A stretch of DNA of 64,000 nt from Bacteroidales bacterium (GCA_014800795.1 JAAVFL010000048.1:20161-84160); one strand, 5' to 3'. Positions 51,918 to 61,596 are shown, counted from the stretch's first letter. Program-made: numbers and translations. The notes: generated by a model not told the origin, from the sequence alone.

Positions 51918-53180
51918 ATGAATATCAGAATACTGAAGTTTGTGTTTCCCGGTTTTGCCGTGGCTTTGGGGTTAAGTCTCGGAGCCTGTCACCGCGAGCA
52001 GAACGAGCTTGCCCATCATCATCACCATCACGGAGCTGAAGCCGCAGAGCATGCGGAACATGACCATGACCACTCTCATCACGAAGGGGAAGAGCATCAC
52101 CATCATGAGGCTGACGAGCATGGGAATGAAGAGGAAGAACACGAAGCGGCCGCCCACAGCCATGAGGGTGAGATAGTGCTGTCGCCGGAGAAAGCCATGA
52201 AACTTGGAGTGGCTGTCACTGAAGTAGTTCCTGGAACTTTTGCGGAAGTTGTGACCGTGAGTGGTGAGCTGACTGCCGCTCCCTCCGCACAGTCTACCGT
52301 CGCCGCCCGTTCGGCCGGTATCGTCACTCTGACGCCGGCGGCCACCCCCGGAGCGGTAGTTAGCCGCGGACAGACCATAGCCACCGTATCCGGTCAGGGT
52401 ATGGCCGGGGGCGACAGCAACGAGGCAGCCTCGGTAGTTCTGAAAGCCGCGAAGCGCGAACTCGACCGTCTGACCCCTCTCCATAAAGACGGCATCGTGT
52501 CGACCCGCGACTACAATGCGGCTTTGCAGGCTTATGAAAGTGCGAAAGCCACTGCAGGAAGTAGCAGCACCGCCGGAGGGAGCGTCGCGACAGCTCCGAC
52601 ATCAGGAACAGTGACGGCTCTGTTGGTGTCGCAGGGACAGTATGTCGATGCCGGAACTCCAATAGCTCAGATAGCGGCATCATCGGCTCTGAATCTGTGT
52701 GCGAGTCTGCCGGAGCGTATGATCGGATTTCTTCCGAATGTGAAGGGTGCCAAATTCCGCACGGCTTATTCTGATGTTGTGTATGATGTGGCGGATTTCA
52801 ATGGCAGGCGCACAGCCGAAGGGGCGACTACGGTTGCCGACAAGGGATATTTCCCTGTCTATTTCACACTGTCAAACGACGGCTCGCTATCTTCCGGATC
52901 ATTCTGCGAGGTATATCTTACCGGAGGCGAGCGCGATGGGGTGATCTCTGTGCCTGTAGCGGCTATAAGCGAGCAGCAGGGAAAATATTTCGTTTATGTG
53001 CAGGAACATGACGATGCATACGAAAAGCGTCCGGTAATTCTCGGTGCCGATGCCGGCGACCGCGTGGAAATCGCATCCGGTCTGGAGCCAGGTGATAAAG
53101 TGGTGACAGATGGGGTTACTTTCGTGCGTCTGGCCGAGACATCAGGAGCTATTCCCGAGGGGCACAGCCATAGCCACTGA
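51918..53180 (+). CDS. His-rich CzcB/CusB-type RND efflux adaptor
   Basis: A 420-residue periplasmic adaptor lipoprotein (lipobox LGAC). Residues of about 32-85 are packed with His, Asp and Glu (AHHHHHHGAEAAEHAEHDHD and on), and the protein ends in GHSHSH; together these are a strong metal-chelating region. The rest is the usual membrane-fusion order: beta-barrel, lipoyl (SAGIVTLTPAATPGAVVSRGQTI) and an alpha-helical hairpin (AAKRELDRLTPLHKDGIVST). It bridges the inner-membrane pump and the outer-membrane channel. The metal (Zn, Co, Cd, Ni or Cu) cannot be read from sequence. It is the first gene of a czcBAC-like operon. Confidence 0.9.
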   Translation: MNIRILKFVFPGFAVALGLSLGACHREQNELAHHHHHHGAEAAEHAEHDHDHSHHEGEEHHHHEADEHGNEEEEHEAAAHSHEGEIVLSPEKAMKLGVAVTEVVPGTFAEVVTVSGELTAAPSAQSTVAARSAGIVTLTPAATPGAVVSRGQTIATVSGQGMAGGDSNEAASVVLKAAKRELDRLTPLHKDGIVSTRDYNAALQAYESAKATAGSSSTAGGSVATAPTSGTVTALLVSQGQYVDAGTPIAQIAASSALNLCASLPERMIGFLPNVKGAKFRTAYSDVVYDVADFNGRRTAEGATTVADKGYFPVYFTLSNDGSLSSGSFCEVYLTGGERDGVISVPVAAISEQQGKYFVYVQEHDDAYEKRPVILGADAGDRVEIASGLEPGDKVVTDGVTFVRLAETSGAIPEGHSHSH

Positions 53181-53195
53181 GACAATCGGCAAGTT

Positions 53196-53241
53196 TTCGC
53201 AGAGCGAAGTGACATAAAGTCGATAACTTCGCAAAGCGAAG
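53196..53241 (+). repeat. Twin TTCGC-NNN-GCGAA hairpins
   Basis: TTCGCAGAGCGAA (53196-53208) and CTTCGCAAAGCGAAG (53227-53241) are two small hairpins with three-base loops in the 160-bp adaptor-pump gap. They could stabilise the adaptor mRNA end or tune expression of the two genes. A 10-bp palindrome (TAACCGGTTA, 53268-53277) follows. Confidence 0.45.
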
Positions 53242-53340
53242 CTACAATATGCCTTTAAATTAATTAGTAACCGGTTATTTACAAGCCGGGACAAAGCGGA
53301 GCGGCCGATGGTCGGTCAAGTGATTAGAAGCAAGTGAAAT

Positions 53341-56300
53341 ATGCTCAATAAGATAATACATTTTTCGCTATATAACCGCATTGTGGTACTGATACTTTCC
53401 GGGCTTATCCTGCTCGGTGGTGTGGTAGCCCTTATGCGGTCGGAGATCGATATTTTCCCTGATCTTAATGCACCTACTGTCGTAATTATGACCGAGGCGC
53501 CGGGACTGGCTCCCGAAGAGGTGGAGAAGCTTGTGAGTTTCCCGGTGGAAACAGCTGTAAACGGAGCTACGGGAGTGAGGCGTGTGCGATCGTCGTCGGC
53601 CACGGGATTCTCGGTAGTATGGGTTGAATTCGATTGGGATACGGATGTTTATGTAGCCCGCCAGATTGTCAACGAGAAGATAGCCTCCGTGGCCGAAGAG
53701 CTTCCTCCAGGGGTAAAGGCTCCGGTACTCGGCCCGCAGTCGTCGATTTTGGGGGAGATCATGATCATAGGTATGACTATCGATCAGGCTGCTGCCGATT
53801 CGCTCAGGCATGCGGGTGATATACCTACCGATATGAGCCGTCTGCGCTCGATCGCCGACCGCGAGGTGCGCCCGCGTATGCTCTCTATCGGAGGAGTTTC
53901 GCAGGTCTCGGTAATAGGCGGGGATGTGGCTGAATACCAGATTCTTCTCGATCAGGGAAAGATGCGCTATCACGGCATTACGCTTTCAGAGGTTCTCGAT
54001 GCGGCCCGCGGGCTTAACGAGAATGCCGCTGGGGGAACTCTATATGAATACGGCAACGAGTATATCATAAAGGGAAGTGTGAACACATCGGATACAGCCG
54101 ATATAGCGCGTACGGTAGTGAAGGCTGAGCAAGGGGTTGCGCCAGTGTTGCTGTCGGATGTCGCACGGGTGGTTCACGGCTACAAGGAGCCTAAACTCGG
54201 AGTGGCATCGGTGCGCACCGAACCGGCCGTGCTGCTCACTGTCACCAAACAGCCTTCTGTCGGAACCATCGGACTTACAGACCGCATTGATGAGGAACTG
54301 GCAACGCTGCGTAAGACGCTTCCTGCCGATATAACGGTTTATGCTGATATTTTCCGCCAGAGCGAATTTATATCCCACTCGGTATCAAATCTTCAGGAAT
54401 CGCTTCTTGAAGGGGCACTTATGGTGATTATCGTGCTGTTCTTCTTCCTGATGAATCTGCGCACTACGGTGGTGTCGCTTGTGGCACTCCCGATGTCGAT
54501 ACTGATCACGGTTCTCATACTGCGCGGTATGAACGTGAGCATAAACACCATGACCCTCGGCGGTATCGCCATCGCCATCGGCTCGCTGGTCGACGACGCT
54601 ATCGTGGATGTGGAGAATGTCTACCGTCGCCTTCGTGACAACAGCAAACTTCCGGCCGATGAGCGGCGTCCGGTTGTGGAGGTGGTCTACAGCGCCTCGC
54701 GCGAGGTGCGGATGCCAATTTTCAATTCCTCCCTTATTATCGTGGCAAGTTTTCTGCCACTCTTTTTCCTGCAGGGTATGGAGGGGCGCATGCTCATCCC
54801 GCTCGGAGTGGCTTTTATCGTTGCACTGGCAGCTTCCACTATAGTGGCTCTTACGCTTACTCCGGTTCTCTGCTCGCTGATGCTCGGAAGCAAGCGTGCC
54901 ACAGGCAAACTCGACCGCGAGCCCTGGGTTACCCGCCATATGAAGAGCGCCTATGGCCGGTCGTTGCGTTGGTGTCTGGATCACGGGAGATTGGTTCTCG
55001 GGGCAGTGGCTGTGCTGTTTGTCGTGTCGCTGATACTCTTCTTCACCCTCGGACGCAGCTTCCTTCCACCCTTCAACGAGGGCTCCATGACGATTAATAT
55101 TGCCACCCTGCCCGGCATATCGCTTGATGAAAGCGACAAGATCGGGCGGATGGCGGAACAGATAATTCTCGACACTCCCGAGGTGATCACTGTTGCCCGC
55201 AAGACCGGACGCGCGGAGCTTGACGAACATTCGCAGGGTGTCAACGGATCGGAAATAGAGGCTCCGTACAGACTGAAAGATCGCTCGCGCAACGAGATGG
55301 TGCGCGATCTGCGCTCGCGACTGTCGGAAATCCCGGGTATAAGTCTTGAAATCGGGCAGCCTATATCCCACCGCATGGATGCCATGTTGTCGGGAACAGA
55401 GGCACAGATAGCGATAAAGCTGTTCGGCTCGGATCTTAATACGCTGTTCGCTACCGGACAGCAGATAAAACAGATTGTCAGCGGTGTTTCCGGGATTACT
55501 GATGCCAATATCGAACAGCAGATAGAGCGTCCGCAGCTTCATATCAAGCCCCGGCGCGATATGCTCGCCCGTTACGGGATAACCCTCGGACAGTTTACCG
55601 AATTCATTGACGTGGCGTTGGCGGGAGAGGCAGTTTCGCAGGTCTACGATAGCGGACTGCCATATGATATCACAGTTAAGTTCGATCGCGCGTCGCGTAG
55701 CACAATGAAGGATATATCCGAACTGATGATCGACTCCAACGCCGGAAAGATTCCGTTGTCGTATGTGGCGGAGATAGTTTCATCGACAGGCCCGAACACA
55801 ATAAACCGCGAGAATGTGAACCGGCGTCTGGTGATATCGGCTAATGTTGACGGGCGCGATCTGCGCGGAGCCGTCAACGATATTCAGAAGCGTGTGTCGG
55901 AGGAGATTACCCTTCCCGAGGGATATTATCTCAGCTATGGCGGACAATTCGAGAGCGAGGCGGAGGCATCGCGCACCCTCGGACTTACTTCTATTCTTGC
56001 GCTGTTCATCATCTTCATGCTCGTTTACGGCGAGTTCCGCAGCGTGTCACAGTCGCTTGTAATTCTTATCAATATGCCTCTGGCGATGATTGGCGGTGTT
56101 CTGATTCTGGTATTCACCGGTGGTGAACTTAATATTCCGGCTATCATCGGGTTTATTTCTCTTCTCGGCATCGCCACCCGCAACGGTATGCTGCTGATCT
56201 CACATTACAATCAGCTTGAAAACGAGGGAGTAGGGCTTTCAGACCGTATCGCGCGAGGATCCACCGACCGTCTGACCCCGATAATCATGACAGCCCTTAC

Positions 56301-56484
56301 TTCTGCGCTGGCTCTGTTGCCCCTCGCACTGCGAAGCACGGTGCCGGGCAATGAAATACAGAGCCCGCTCGCAGTGGTGATACTTGGCGGACTGGTTTCG
56401 TCGACCGTGCTTAATGTGTTTGTAGTGCCTATTCTTTACCGTTATGTATGCCGCCGCCGTCGCGGGGTTGCTGAAAAGAACTGA
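53341..56484 (+). CDS. CzcA/CusA-family RND metal efflux pump
   Basis: A 1047-residue inner-membrane RND pump. Helix 4 carries the proton-relay acids (IAIGSLVDDAIVDVENVYRR), and two groups of membrane helices flank two large periplasmic loops. The start (LYNRIVVLILSGLILLGGVV) and the ending (ALALLPLALRSTVPGNEIQSPLAVVILGGL) match heavy-metal RND pumps. It moves cations from periplasm or cytoplasm to outside with the adaptor and the channel. The next gene starts 4 bp after its stop. Substrate metal is unproven. Confidence 0.94.
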   Translation: MLNKIIHFSLYNRIVVLILSGLILLGGVVALMRSEIDIFPDLNAPTVVIMTEAPGLAPEEVEKLVSFPVETAVNGATGVRRVRSSSATGFSVVWVEFDWDTDVYVARQIVNEKIASVAEELPPGVKAPVLGPQSSILGEIMIIGMTIDQAAADSLRHAGDIPTDMSRLRSIADREVRPRMLSIGGVSQVSVIGGDVAEYQILLDQGKMRYHGITLSEVLDAARGLNENAAGGTLYEYGNEYIIKGSVNTSDTADIARTVVKAEQGVAPVLLSDVARVVHGYKEPKLGVASVRTEPAVLLTVTKQPSVGTIGLTDRIDEELATLRKTLPADITVYADIFRQSEFISHSVSNLQESLLEGALMVIIVLFFFLMNLRTTVVSLVALPMSILITVLILRGMNVSINTMTLGGIAIAIGSLVDDAIVDVENVYRRLRDNSKLPADERRPVVEVVYSASREVRMPIFNSSLIIVASFLPLFFLQGMEGRMLIPLGVAFIVALAASTIVALTLTPVLCSLMLGSKRATGKLDREPWVTRHMKSAYGRSLRWCLDHGRLVLGAVAVLFVVSLILFFTLGRSFLPPFNEGSMTINIATLPGISLDESDKIGRMAEQIILDTPEVITVARKTGRAELDEHSQGVNGSEIEAPYRLKDRSRNEMVRDLRSRLSEIPGISLEIGQPISHRMDAMLSGTEAQIAIKLFGSDLNTLFATGQQIKQIVSGVSGITDANIEQQIERPQLHIKPRRDMLARYGITLGQFTEFIDVALAGEAVSQVYDSGLPYDITVKFDRASRSTMKDISELMIDSNAGKIPLSYVAEIVSSTGPNTINRENVNRRLVISANVDGRDLRGAVNDIQKRVSEEITLPEGYYLSYGGQFESEAEASRTLGLTSILALFIIFMLVYGEFRSVSQSLVILINMPLAMIGGVLILVFTGGELNIPAIIGFISLLGIATRNGMLLISHYNQLENEGVGLSDRIARGSTDRLTPIIMTALTSALALLPLALRSTVPGNEIQSPLAVVILGGLVSSTVLNVFVVPILYRYVCRRRRGVAEKN

Positions 56485-56488
56485 AAAT

Positions 56489-57724
56489 ATGAAGTACAGA
56501 TACTTTAGATATAGTATTGCCGTCGCAGCGGCGTTGATGGCGGTTCCGTTTGCGGGTGCGCAGGGTAGTGCTGATAACGATTTTTATTCAACTCCGTTCT
56601 ATGGATTGGTGAAACAGATCGCTACCGACAACTCTGTCACGATGGCTGCTCACTCGCGTGCGGTGGCCGAGACGGAAAACGCCCGCGCGGCCAATGCACT
56701 TGAGAATCCGGAGATAGAGTTCGAACGGCTTTGGAGCGCCGGACCGGCCGACAATAAGTGGAATGCAGGCATATCGCAGTCGTTCGACTGGCCCGGAGCA
56801 TACCGTGTCCGGTCGCGTGCTGCCGATAAAATTGAACTCGCACAGCGCGAGGGCTTGCGGACAACTTACCGTGAGCTTACGCAGAAGAGCGGCGAACTGG
56901 CTTTGAATATCATCGCTGCAAACCGCCGGATAGCTCTTCTTGAAGAGATGCATGCTACAATGACATGCTTGCGCGAGAAGTATGAGCGAGCATGGGAACT
57001 TGGGGAAACAACAATTCTTGACCTTAACAAAATCAAGATAGAGGAGATCCGCTCGGCTTCGGAGCTTGAGCAGGCCCGTATAGAGCGTTCGCAGCTCGCC
57101 GCCGAACTGTCGGCTATCTGTCCTGAATCCGAGGCTGTGAATGAGATACTCTCAATGACCGATTTTCCCTATCTCGCACCGCTGAGGGAACGCGCCCACT
57201 ATCTCGGCAATGCCGTAGATAATTCGCCCGAGGTGCGATATGCCGCAGCGATGGCAGCCGCCGAAGCTGAAAACATGAAAGTTGCTTCGATGGAGCGTTA
57301 TCCGGGGTTCAGCGTAGGCTATGTTCACGCTTTTGAGGAAGGAACGCATTTCAACGGGCTTTCAATCGGAGTATCGTTGCCCGTATGGTCGCGTCGTCAT
57401 TCGGTTAACTCGGCCCGTTATCTCGCAGAAGCCGCCCGGTTCGAGACCTCCATAGTAAGGATTGAACTTGAAACCAAAGCTGCCGCCGACTATGATTCGG
57501 CAGTGAAACTTCACCGTCAGATGGAGCAATATGCTCCCCTTGTGGAGGGCGTCAACAACCTTGCCCTGCTTCGCAAGGCACTCGACGGGGGTGAGATGTC
57601 GCTGCTCGATTATCTTCAGGAAACCAATTATTTTCTGGCCGCACGTGCCGATTACCTTACCCTTACCCGCGACTACCTCCTCGCCAATCTCCGCCTCACC
57701 CTCCTTGACTTCCCGGCAGATTGA
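56489..57724 (+). CDS. TolC/CzcC-type outer-membrane efflux channel
   Basis: A 411-residue outer-membrane factor. A signal peptide (MKYRYFRYSIAVAAALMAVPFAGAQ) precedes the outer-membrane factor fold, with two repeats of long helices (AHSRAVAETENARAANALENPEIEF; YAAAMAAAEAENMKVASMERYP) and short strand pairs. It forms the outer-membrane exit duct of the RND pump. ATG 56489 is four bases after the pump stop; an upstream in-frame start would overlap the pump gene and lacks a signal peptide. It closes the czcBAC operon. Confidence 0.92.
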   Translation: MKYRYFRYSIAVAAALMAVPFAGAQGSADNDFYSTPFYGLVKQIATDNSVTMAAHSRAVAETENARAANALENPEIEFERLWSAGPADNKWNAGISQSFDWPGAYRVRSRAADKIELAQREGLRTTYRELTQKSGELALNIIAANRRIALLEEMHATMTCLREKYERAWELGETTILDLNKIKIEEIRSASELEQARIERSQLAAELSAICPESEAVNEILSMTDFPYLAPLRERAHYLGNAVDNSPEVRYAAAMAAAEAENMKVASMERYPGFSVGYVHAFEEGTHFNGLSIGVSLPVWSRRHSVNSARYLAEAARFETSIVRIELETKAAADYDSAVKLHRQMEQYAPLVEGVNNLALLRKALDGGEMSLLDYLQETNYFLAARADYLTLTRDYLLANLRLTLLDFPAD

Positions 57725-57793
57725 ATTACAGTGGTATAGTACATGTGAGTATCAGCGGTAGATAAAGGCATAAGGTAAATATGCCTGAGAATT

Positions 57794-57886
57794 AAATCTT
57801 AAGATTTGTTTCATATAAACCGATCGCGTCACAAATTCCGGCCGGCATTCAACAGATGCCATCTCCGGATTTGTGGCGCGATCGGT
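57794..57886. terminator. Palindrome and bidirectional stem-loop after the efflux operon
   Basis: A 14-bp palindrome (AAATCTTAAGATTT, 57794-57807) is followed by a long stem: ACCGATCGCG (57819-57828) pairs with CGCGATCGGT (57877-57886), with ACAAAT/ATTTGT and CCGG pairing further in. It lies between the convergent efflux channel gene and flavin reductase gene and probably ends both. Confidence 0.65.
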
Positions 57887-57914
57887 CTATATTCTTTACT
57901 TCAGTTTGCGGCTT

Positions 57915-58481
57915 TCATTTCAGTTTTTTGCCGTCGGAGAAGGCGTTGGCGACGCGTGAGCCGAGGGCGATGTATCCGTTGTGGATGGGGTCGAAGGTGA
58001 TGAGGCGCATCTTTTCAACATCGGGTTTACCGTCGGGGGCGAGGTAGCGTTCGTCGCAGACGATGTTCACGATTTCGGCGATGATGTAGAAACCGGTCTC
58101 GGATTCGTAGAGTTTCTCTTTGATGCGGCATTCGAGTGTGATCGGGAAGCAGTCGAAGATGGGTGCTTCTACATTGTCGGCTTTAGTGGCTTTCCATCCG
58201 GTGGCAGCCATCTTGCCGGGATGTTTGCGGGCGCTGACAAGCCCTACGTAGTCGGATGCGACTGCAGTTTCTTCTGTGGCGAAAGCTACGGTAAAGTCGC
58301 CGCAGCGGTTGAGGTTGTCGGTGGTTGCGTGTGCGCCCATCGATATCATTATCTCTTTCATGTCCCACTGACCGCCCCAGGCGGCATTCATGGCGTTAGG
58401 GGTTCCGTCGGCGTTGTATGTGCCGATGATCATTACTGGCTGTGGAAGCATCCACGCATGGGGAGCGAAATTCCTGTTCAT
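57915..58481 (-). CDS. Flavin reductase family protein (flavoredoxin-like)
   Basis: A 188-residue FMN-binding split-barrel protein. PQPVMIIGTYNADGTPNAMNAAWGG and HATTDNLNRCGDFTVAFATEE fit the family FMN site, and the C-terminal part reads ALGSRVANAFSDGKKLK. Members reduce flavins or act as electron-transfer flavoproteins in anaerobes. The physiological partner is unknown. The promoter (58512-58542) is consensus, and the gene is divergent from the GH78 gene. Confidence 0.88.
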   Translation of the reverse strand: MNRNFAPHAWMLPQPVMIIGTYNADGTPNAMNAAWGGQWDMKEIMISMGAHATTDNLNRCGDFTVAFATEETAVASDYVGLVSARKHPGKMAATGWKATKADNVEAPIFDCFPITLECRIKEKLYESETGFYIIAEIVNIVCDERYLAPDGKPDVEKMRLITFDPIHNGYIALGSRVANAFSDGKKLK

Positions 58482-58511
58482 GTCGTATATGTTCTTTTGT
58501 AGTTCTTTTTA

Positions 58512-58542
58512 CAAATTTAGGGCATACGGATGGATTGACAAA
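58512..58542 (-). promoter_or_regulatory. Consensus promoter of the flavin reductase gene
   Basis: On the minus strand TTTG (58542-58539), a 19-bp spacer and TAAATTTG (58519-58512) match the Bacteroidota consensus. The -33 element is only 3 bp from the -33 of the divergent GH78 promoter. Confidence 0.75.
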
Positions 58543-58545
58543 GTG

Positions 58546-58576
58546 TTGTGCCGGAATTTTTTTGTCACTATATTTG
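58546..58576 (+). promoter_or_regulatory. Promoter of the GH78 gene
   Basis: TTG (58546-58548), 20 bp, TATATTTG (58569-58576) fit the -33/-7 consensus. The predicted leader to ATG 58609 is about 25 nt and includes AGTAAGTCATGA (58582-58593), identical to part of the ends of the inverted-repeat elements. Confidence 0.65.
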
Positions 58577-58608
58577 TACTGAGTAAGTCATGATTTTTAA
58601 TTATTCCT

Positions 58609-61482
58609 ATGCAAATAAGATGCGTGATAGCGGCGACGGTCTGTTTTTTAGCCACGCTCACCGGAGCGGTCGGAGCAACTTTTTCAGAGAGCTTCGGAGC
58701 GGCGGAATTGACATGTGAATATCTCGTCAACCCACTGTGTGTGGCTACCGACAGCCCGCGTCTGGGGTGGAAGATGGTAGCCGCTGATGACGCCGGTCGC
58801 GGTCAGATGCAGACGGCCTATCAGATTCTTGTGGCCTCTGACGAGGCGTTGCTCGCCTCCGGTATCGGCGATCTCTGGGATAGCGGCAAGGTGGAGTCTT
58901 CGGTTTCATCGCAGATTGTGTACGGGGGTAAGACGCCGGAAGGGGGCAGTGACTGCCGGTGGAAGGTCAGGGTATGGAACAACAGCGGGGAGGTTTCTCC
59001 GTGGAGCGATGTGGCAATGTGGCGCAGTAGCCTGAAGGATTGGGATGCCGAGTGGATCGGCGACAGCCCCGATATAAAACTGCGCGAATATCTCGACTAT
59101 GTGAGGATACACAACTCCGACGGCGATTTCGATATATACAGGTGGCAAAATCCTCCGACACTTCCGTCGCCGATGTTGCGCCGTTCATTCACTCTTGCGG
59201 AGGAGGTGAAGAATGCAGTGGTATATGCTTCCGCATTGGGATACTATGAATTGTGGATCAACGGGAAGCGTGTAGGCGACGGGCTTCAGACCCCGGGATG
59301 GACCGACTACAGCGAGTGCATACAGTATCAGGCCTACGACGTAGCTTCATATCTGCGGGAGGGGGAGAATGTAATTGCCGCTACCCTCGCCGATGGGTGG
59401 GCACTCGGACGGCTTGCCGGAGTGAAATGGATGCGCAGTTTTCCGCATCGTGGATTCTATGCCACCGACAGGCGCCTGATAGCGCGCCTTGACGTGGAGA
59501 TGGCCGACGGAAGCAATATGACGGTGGTCAGCGACGGTTCCTGGGTGATGGAGCCTGACGGTTATGTGCGCGAGGCCGATAATTTCGGGGGAGAGACAAT
59601 AGATCTGTCGCGTATGCCGGCGGGATGGACTGCACCAGGATTTGACGACAGTGGCTGGCGATATGTGACGGTCGATACCACGGTGACGTCTCCCCTTACA
59701 GCTCAGCCAGATGAACCGATAAGGGTGCATACGGTGCTGAAACCAAAGAGGATATGGAAGAGGGGAGAGGCGTATATGGTGGATTTCGGACAGAATATTG
59801 CCGGTCACTGTGCGCTTGCAATTAAAGGTGAGAGGGGAGATACGGTTACGGTTCGCTACGGCGAATGGCTCAACGACGACGGATCGCTCTATACCCGGAG
59901 TTTAGGCTACGCCCGGGCTACTGACCGGTTTATCCTATCGGGCGGTGACGATATGTTCGACCCCTCGTTCACCTATCACGGGTTTCAGTATGCCGCGGTG
60001 AGCGGAATCGACGGCACCCTGTCGGAAGATATGATAGTGGCGAAAGCAGTATCGTCGTCGGCCCGGCAGACCGGGAGCTTCGAATGCTCGAATCCTGATC
60101 TGAACAGACTGTTCAAAAACATACTCTGGACACAGCGCAACAATATGTTCGGTGTGATGACCGACAACCCGTCGCGTGACGAGCGCACCGGAGCTCTGGG
60201 CGATATCCAGATATTCGCCCAAAGCGCGATATTCAATATGGATATGGGCGCGTTCTTCACCAAATTCATGCGCGATGCGGGGGAACTGTCGCCGAACGGT
60301 CAGTTTATGTCCATGATTCCATCGTTGCGCTATCCCGGAGTATGGGACGGGTGGATCGGTGCCCCGGGATGGTGTGAGGCTCCGTTCATAGTTGCATGGC
60401 GGATGTACGTGAACTACGGTGATACTCGCGGCATGGCGTCGCTGTATGAGAATATGAAGACCCATGTGGCAACTACACTCAGGGAGAATCCCGATTCGGT
60501 GTGGAGGGTAAGGCATAACCATAACGGCGACTGGTTGAATGCCAACACCATTTCAGGGTCGCCTGATCCTACATACGACACTTCGCGCGGAGCCACACCC
60601 GACGATATGTTTGCTACGGCGTTTCTGGCCCATTCCGTGCGTCTGCTTTCGAAGATTGCCGGAGTATTGGGCCACACCGGTGAGAGCGAGGAATATGGAG
60701 CATTGGCCGACGGTGTGCGCAAAGTGTTTATCCGCGAGTTTGTGGAGCCCGACGGCAAGGTGGCGGGTGACACTCAGGGTGCCTATTCCCTTGCGCTGTA
60801 CTACGATCTTGTGCCGGAGGAATTGCGCCAGGCGGCTTTCGGCCACCTGATGCGGTGCATAGAAGAATATGATACACGCCTTTCTACAGGATTCATCACC
60901 ACACCGATGATGATGCAGCTGCTTGCTGATTTCGGCCGTGATGATGTGGCTTACAAGTTGCTGACCTCCACGCGGTTCCCGTCGTGGCTCTATATAGTGC
61001 GCAACGGCGCCACTACGGTGTGGGAGCGTTGGGATGCATGGATTCCAGGCATAGGCTTTCAGAATCCGTCGATGAATTCACTCGACCATGTGGCTTTCGG
61101 TGCGGTCGCCGAATGGATGTACCGCAATATCCTGGGCATCAATCCGGATGAGAATCATCCCGGTTATGAGCATTTCTATCTGTGTCCGCGCCCCGGGGGA
61201 GGGCTGTCGTGGGCGCAGGGTTCATATGATTCGCCTCGGGGCACAATCGCATCCGGGTGGCGTGAGGATGAAAATGGTGCGATGCTCTACACCTTTACAG
61301 TCCCACCAAACAGCCGGGCTACAATAGTGTTGCCGGCGCGTTCAGTCGCCGATGTAGTGTCGGCCGACGGCGGTAAGCTGCCCGATTTCAGGCCGTCGGG
61401 GTATGGCACGGTAAAAGCCACCGTCGGCTCGGGAACATACCGCATCCGCATTGCCGCGTCACATCATCCACATCCATTCTGA
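58609..61482 (+). CDS. GH78 family alpha-L-rhamnosidase
   Basis: A 957-residue secreted rhamnosidase. After the signal peptide (MQIRCVIAATVCFLATLTGAVGA) come GH78 features: TCEYLVNPLCVATDSPRLGW, RWKVRVWNNSGEVSPWSDVA (N-terminal domain), VYASALGYYELWINGKRVGD (beta domain), and the alpha/alpha barrel with VMTDNPSRDERTGALGDIQI and WERWDAWIPGIGFQ. The acid motif DERTG with D/E pairs carries the expected general acid. It releases L-rhamnose from glycosides of plant origin such as flavonoids or pectin. No sugar kinase or transporter for rhamnose is in the window. Confidence 0.93.
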   Translation: MQIRCVIAATVCFLATLTGAVGATFSESFGAAELTCEYLVNPLCVATDSPRLGWKMVAADDAGRGQMQTAYQILVASDEALLASGIGDLWDSGKVESSVSSQIVYGGKTPEGGSDCRWKVRVWNNSGEVSPWSDVAMWRSSLKDWDAEWIGDSPDIKLREYLDYVRIHNSDGDFDIYRWQNPPTLPSPMLRRSFTLAEEVKNAVVYASALGYYELWINGKRVGDGLQTPGWTDYSECIQYQAYDVASYLREGENVIAATLADGWALGRLAGVKWMRSFPHRGFYATDRRLIARLDVEMADGSNMTVVSDGSWVMEPDGYVREADNFGGETIDLSRMPAGWTAPGFDDSGWRYVTVDTTVTSPLTAQPDEPIRVHTVLKPKRIWKRGEAYMVDFGQNIAGHCALAIKGERGDTVTVRYGEWLNDDGSLYTRSLGYARATDRFILSGGDDMFDPSFTYHGFQYAAVSGIDGTLSEDMIVAKAVSSSARQTGSFECSNPDLNRLFKNILWTQRNNMFGVMTDNPSRDERTGALGDIQIFAQSAIFNMDMGAFFTKFMRDAGELSPNGQFMSMIPSLRYPGVWDGWIGAPGWCEAPFIVAWRMYVNYGDTRGMASLYENMKTHVATTLRENPDSVWRVRHNHNGDWLNANTISGSPDPTYDTSRGATPDDMFATAFLAHSVRLLSKIAGVLGHTGESEEYGALADGVRKVFIREFVEPDGKVAGDTQGAYSLALYYDLVPEELRQAAFGHLMRCIEEYDTRLSTGFITTPMMMQLLADFGRDDVAYKLLTSTRFPSWLYIVRNGATTVWERWDAWIPGIGFQNPSMNSLDHVAFGAVAEWMYRNILGINPDENHPGYEHFYLCPRPGGGLSWAQGSYDSPRGTIASGWREDENGAMLYTFTVPPNSRATIVLPARSVADVVSADGGKLPDFRPSGYGTVKATVGSGTYRIRIAASHHPHPF

Positions 61483-61570
61483 TCACGACGCATTTACCGA
61501 TTAAAATAGGCTTATGGGCCAAAATACCGGCCACCTCGCTCTTCAGCTCAAATTTTTTTTATAAGAATAA

Positions 61571-61596
61571 GAGGGAGCACCTCACGATGCCCCCTC
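61571..61596. terminator. Stem-loop between GH78 and LRR genes
   Basis: GAGGGAGC (61571-61578) pairs with GCCCCCTC (61589-61596) with one mismatch around 10 nt. The minus strand continues TTATTCTTATAAAAAAAA. It lies between convergent genes and likely ends the LRR gene transcript. Confidence 0.5.
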
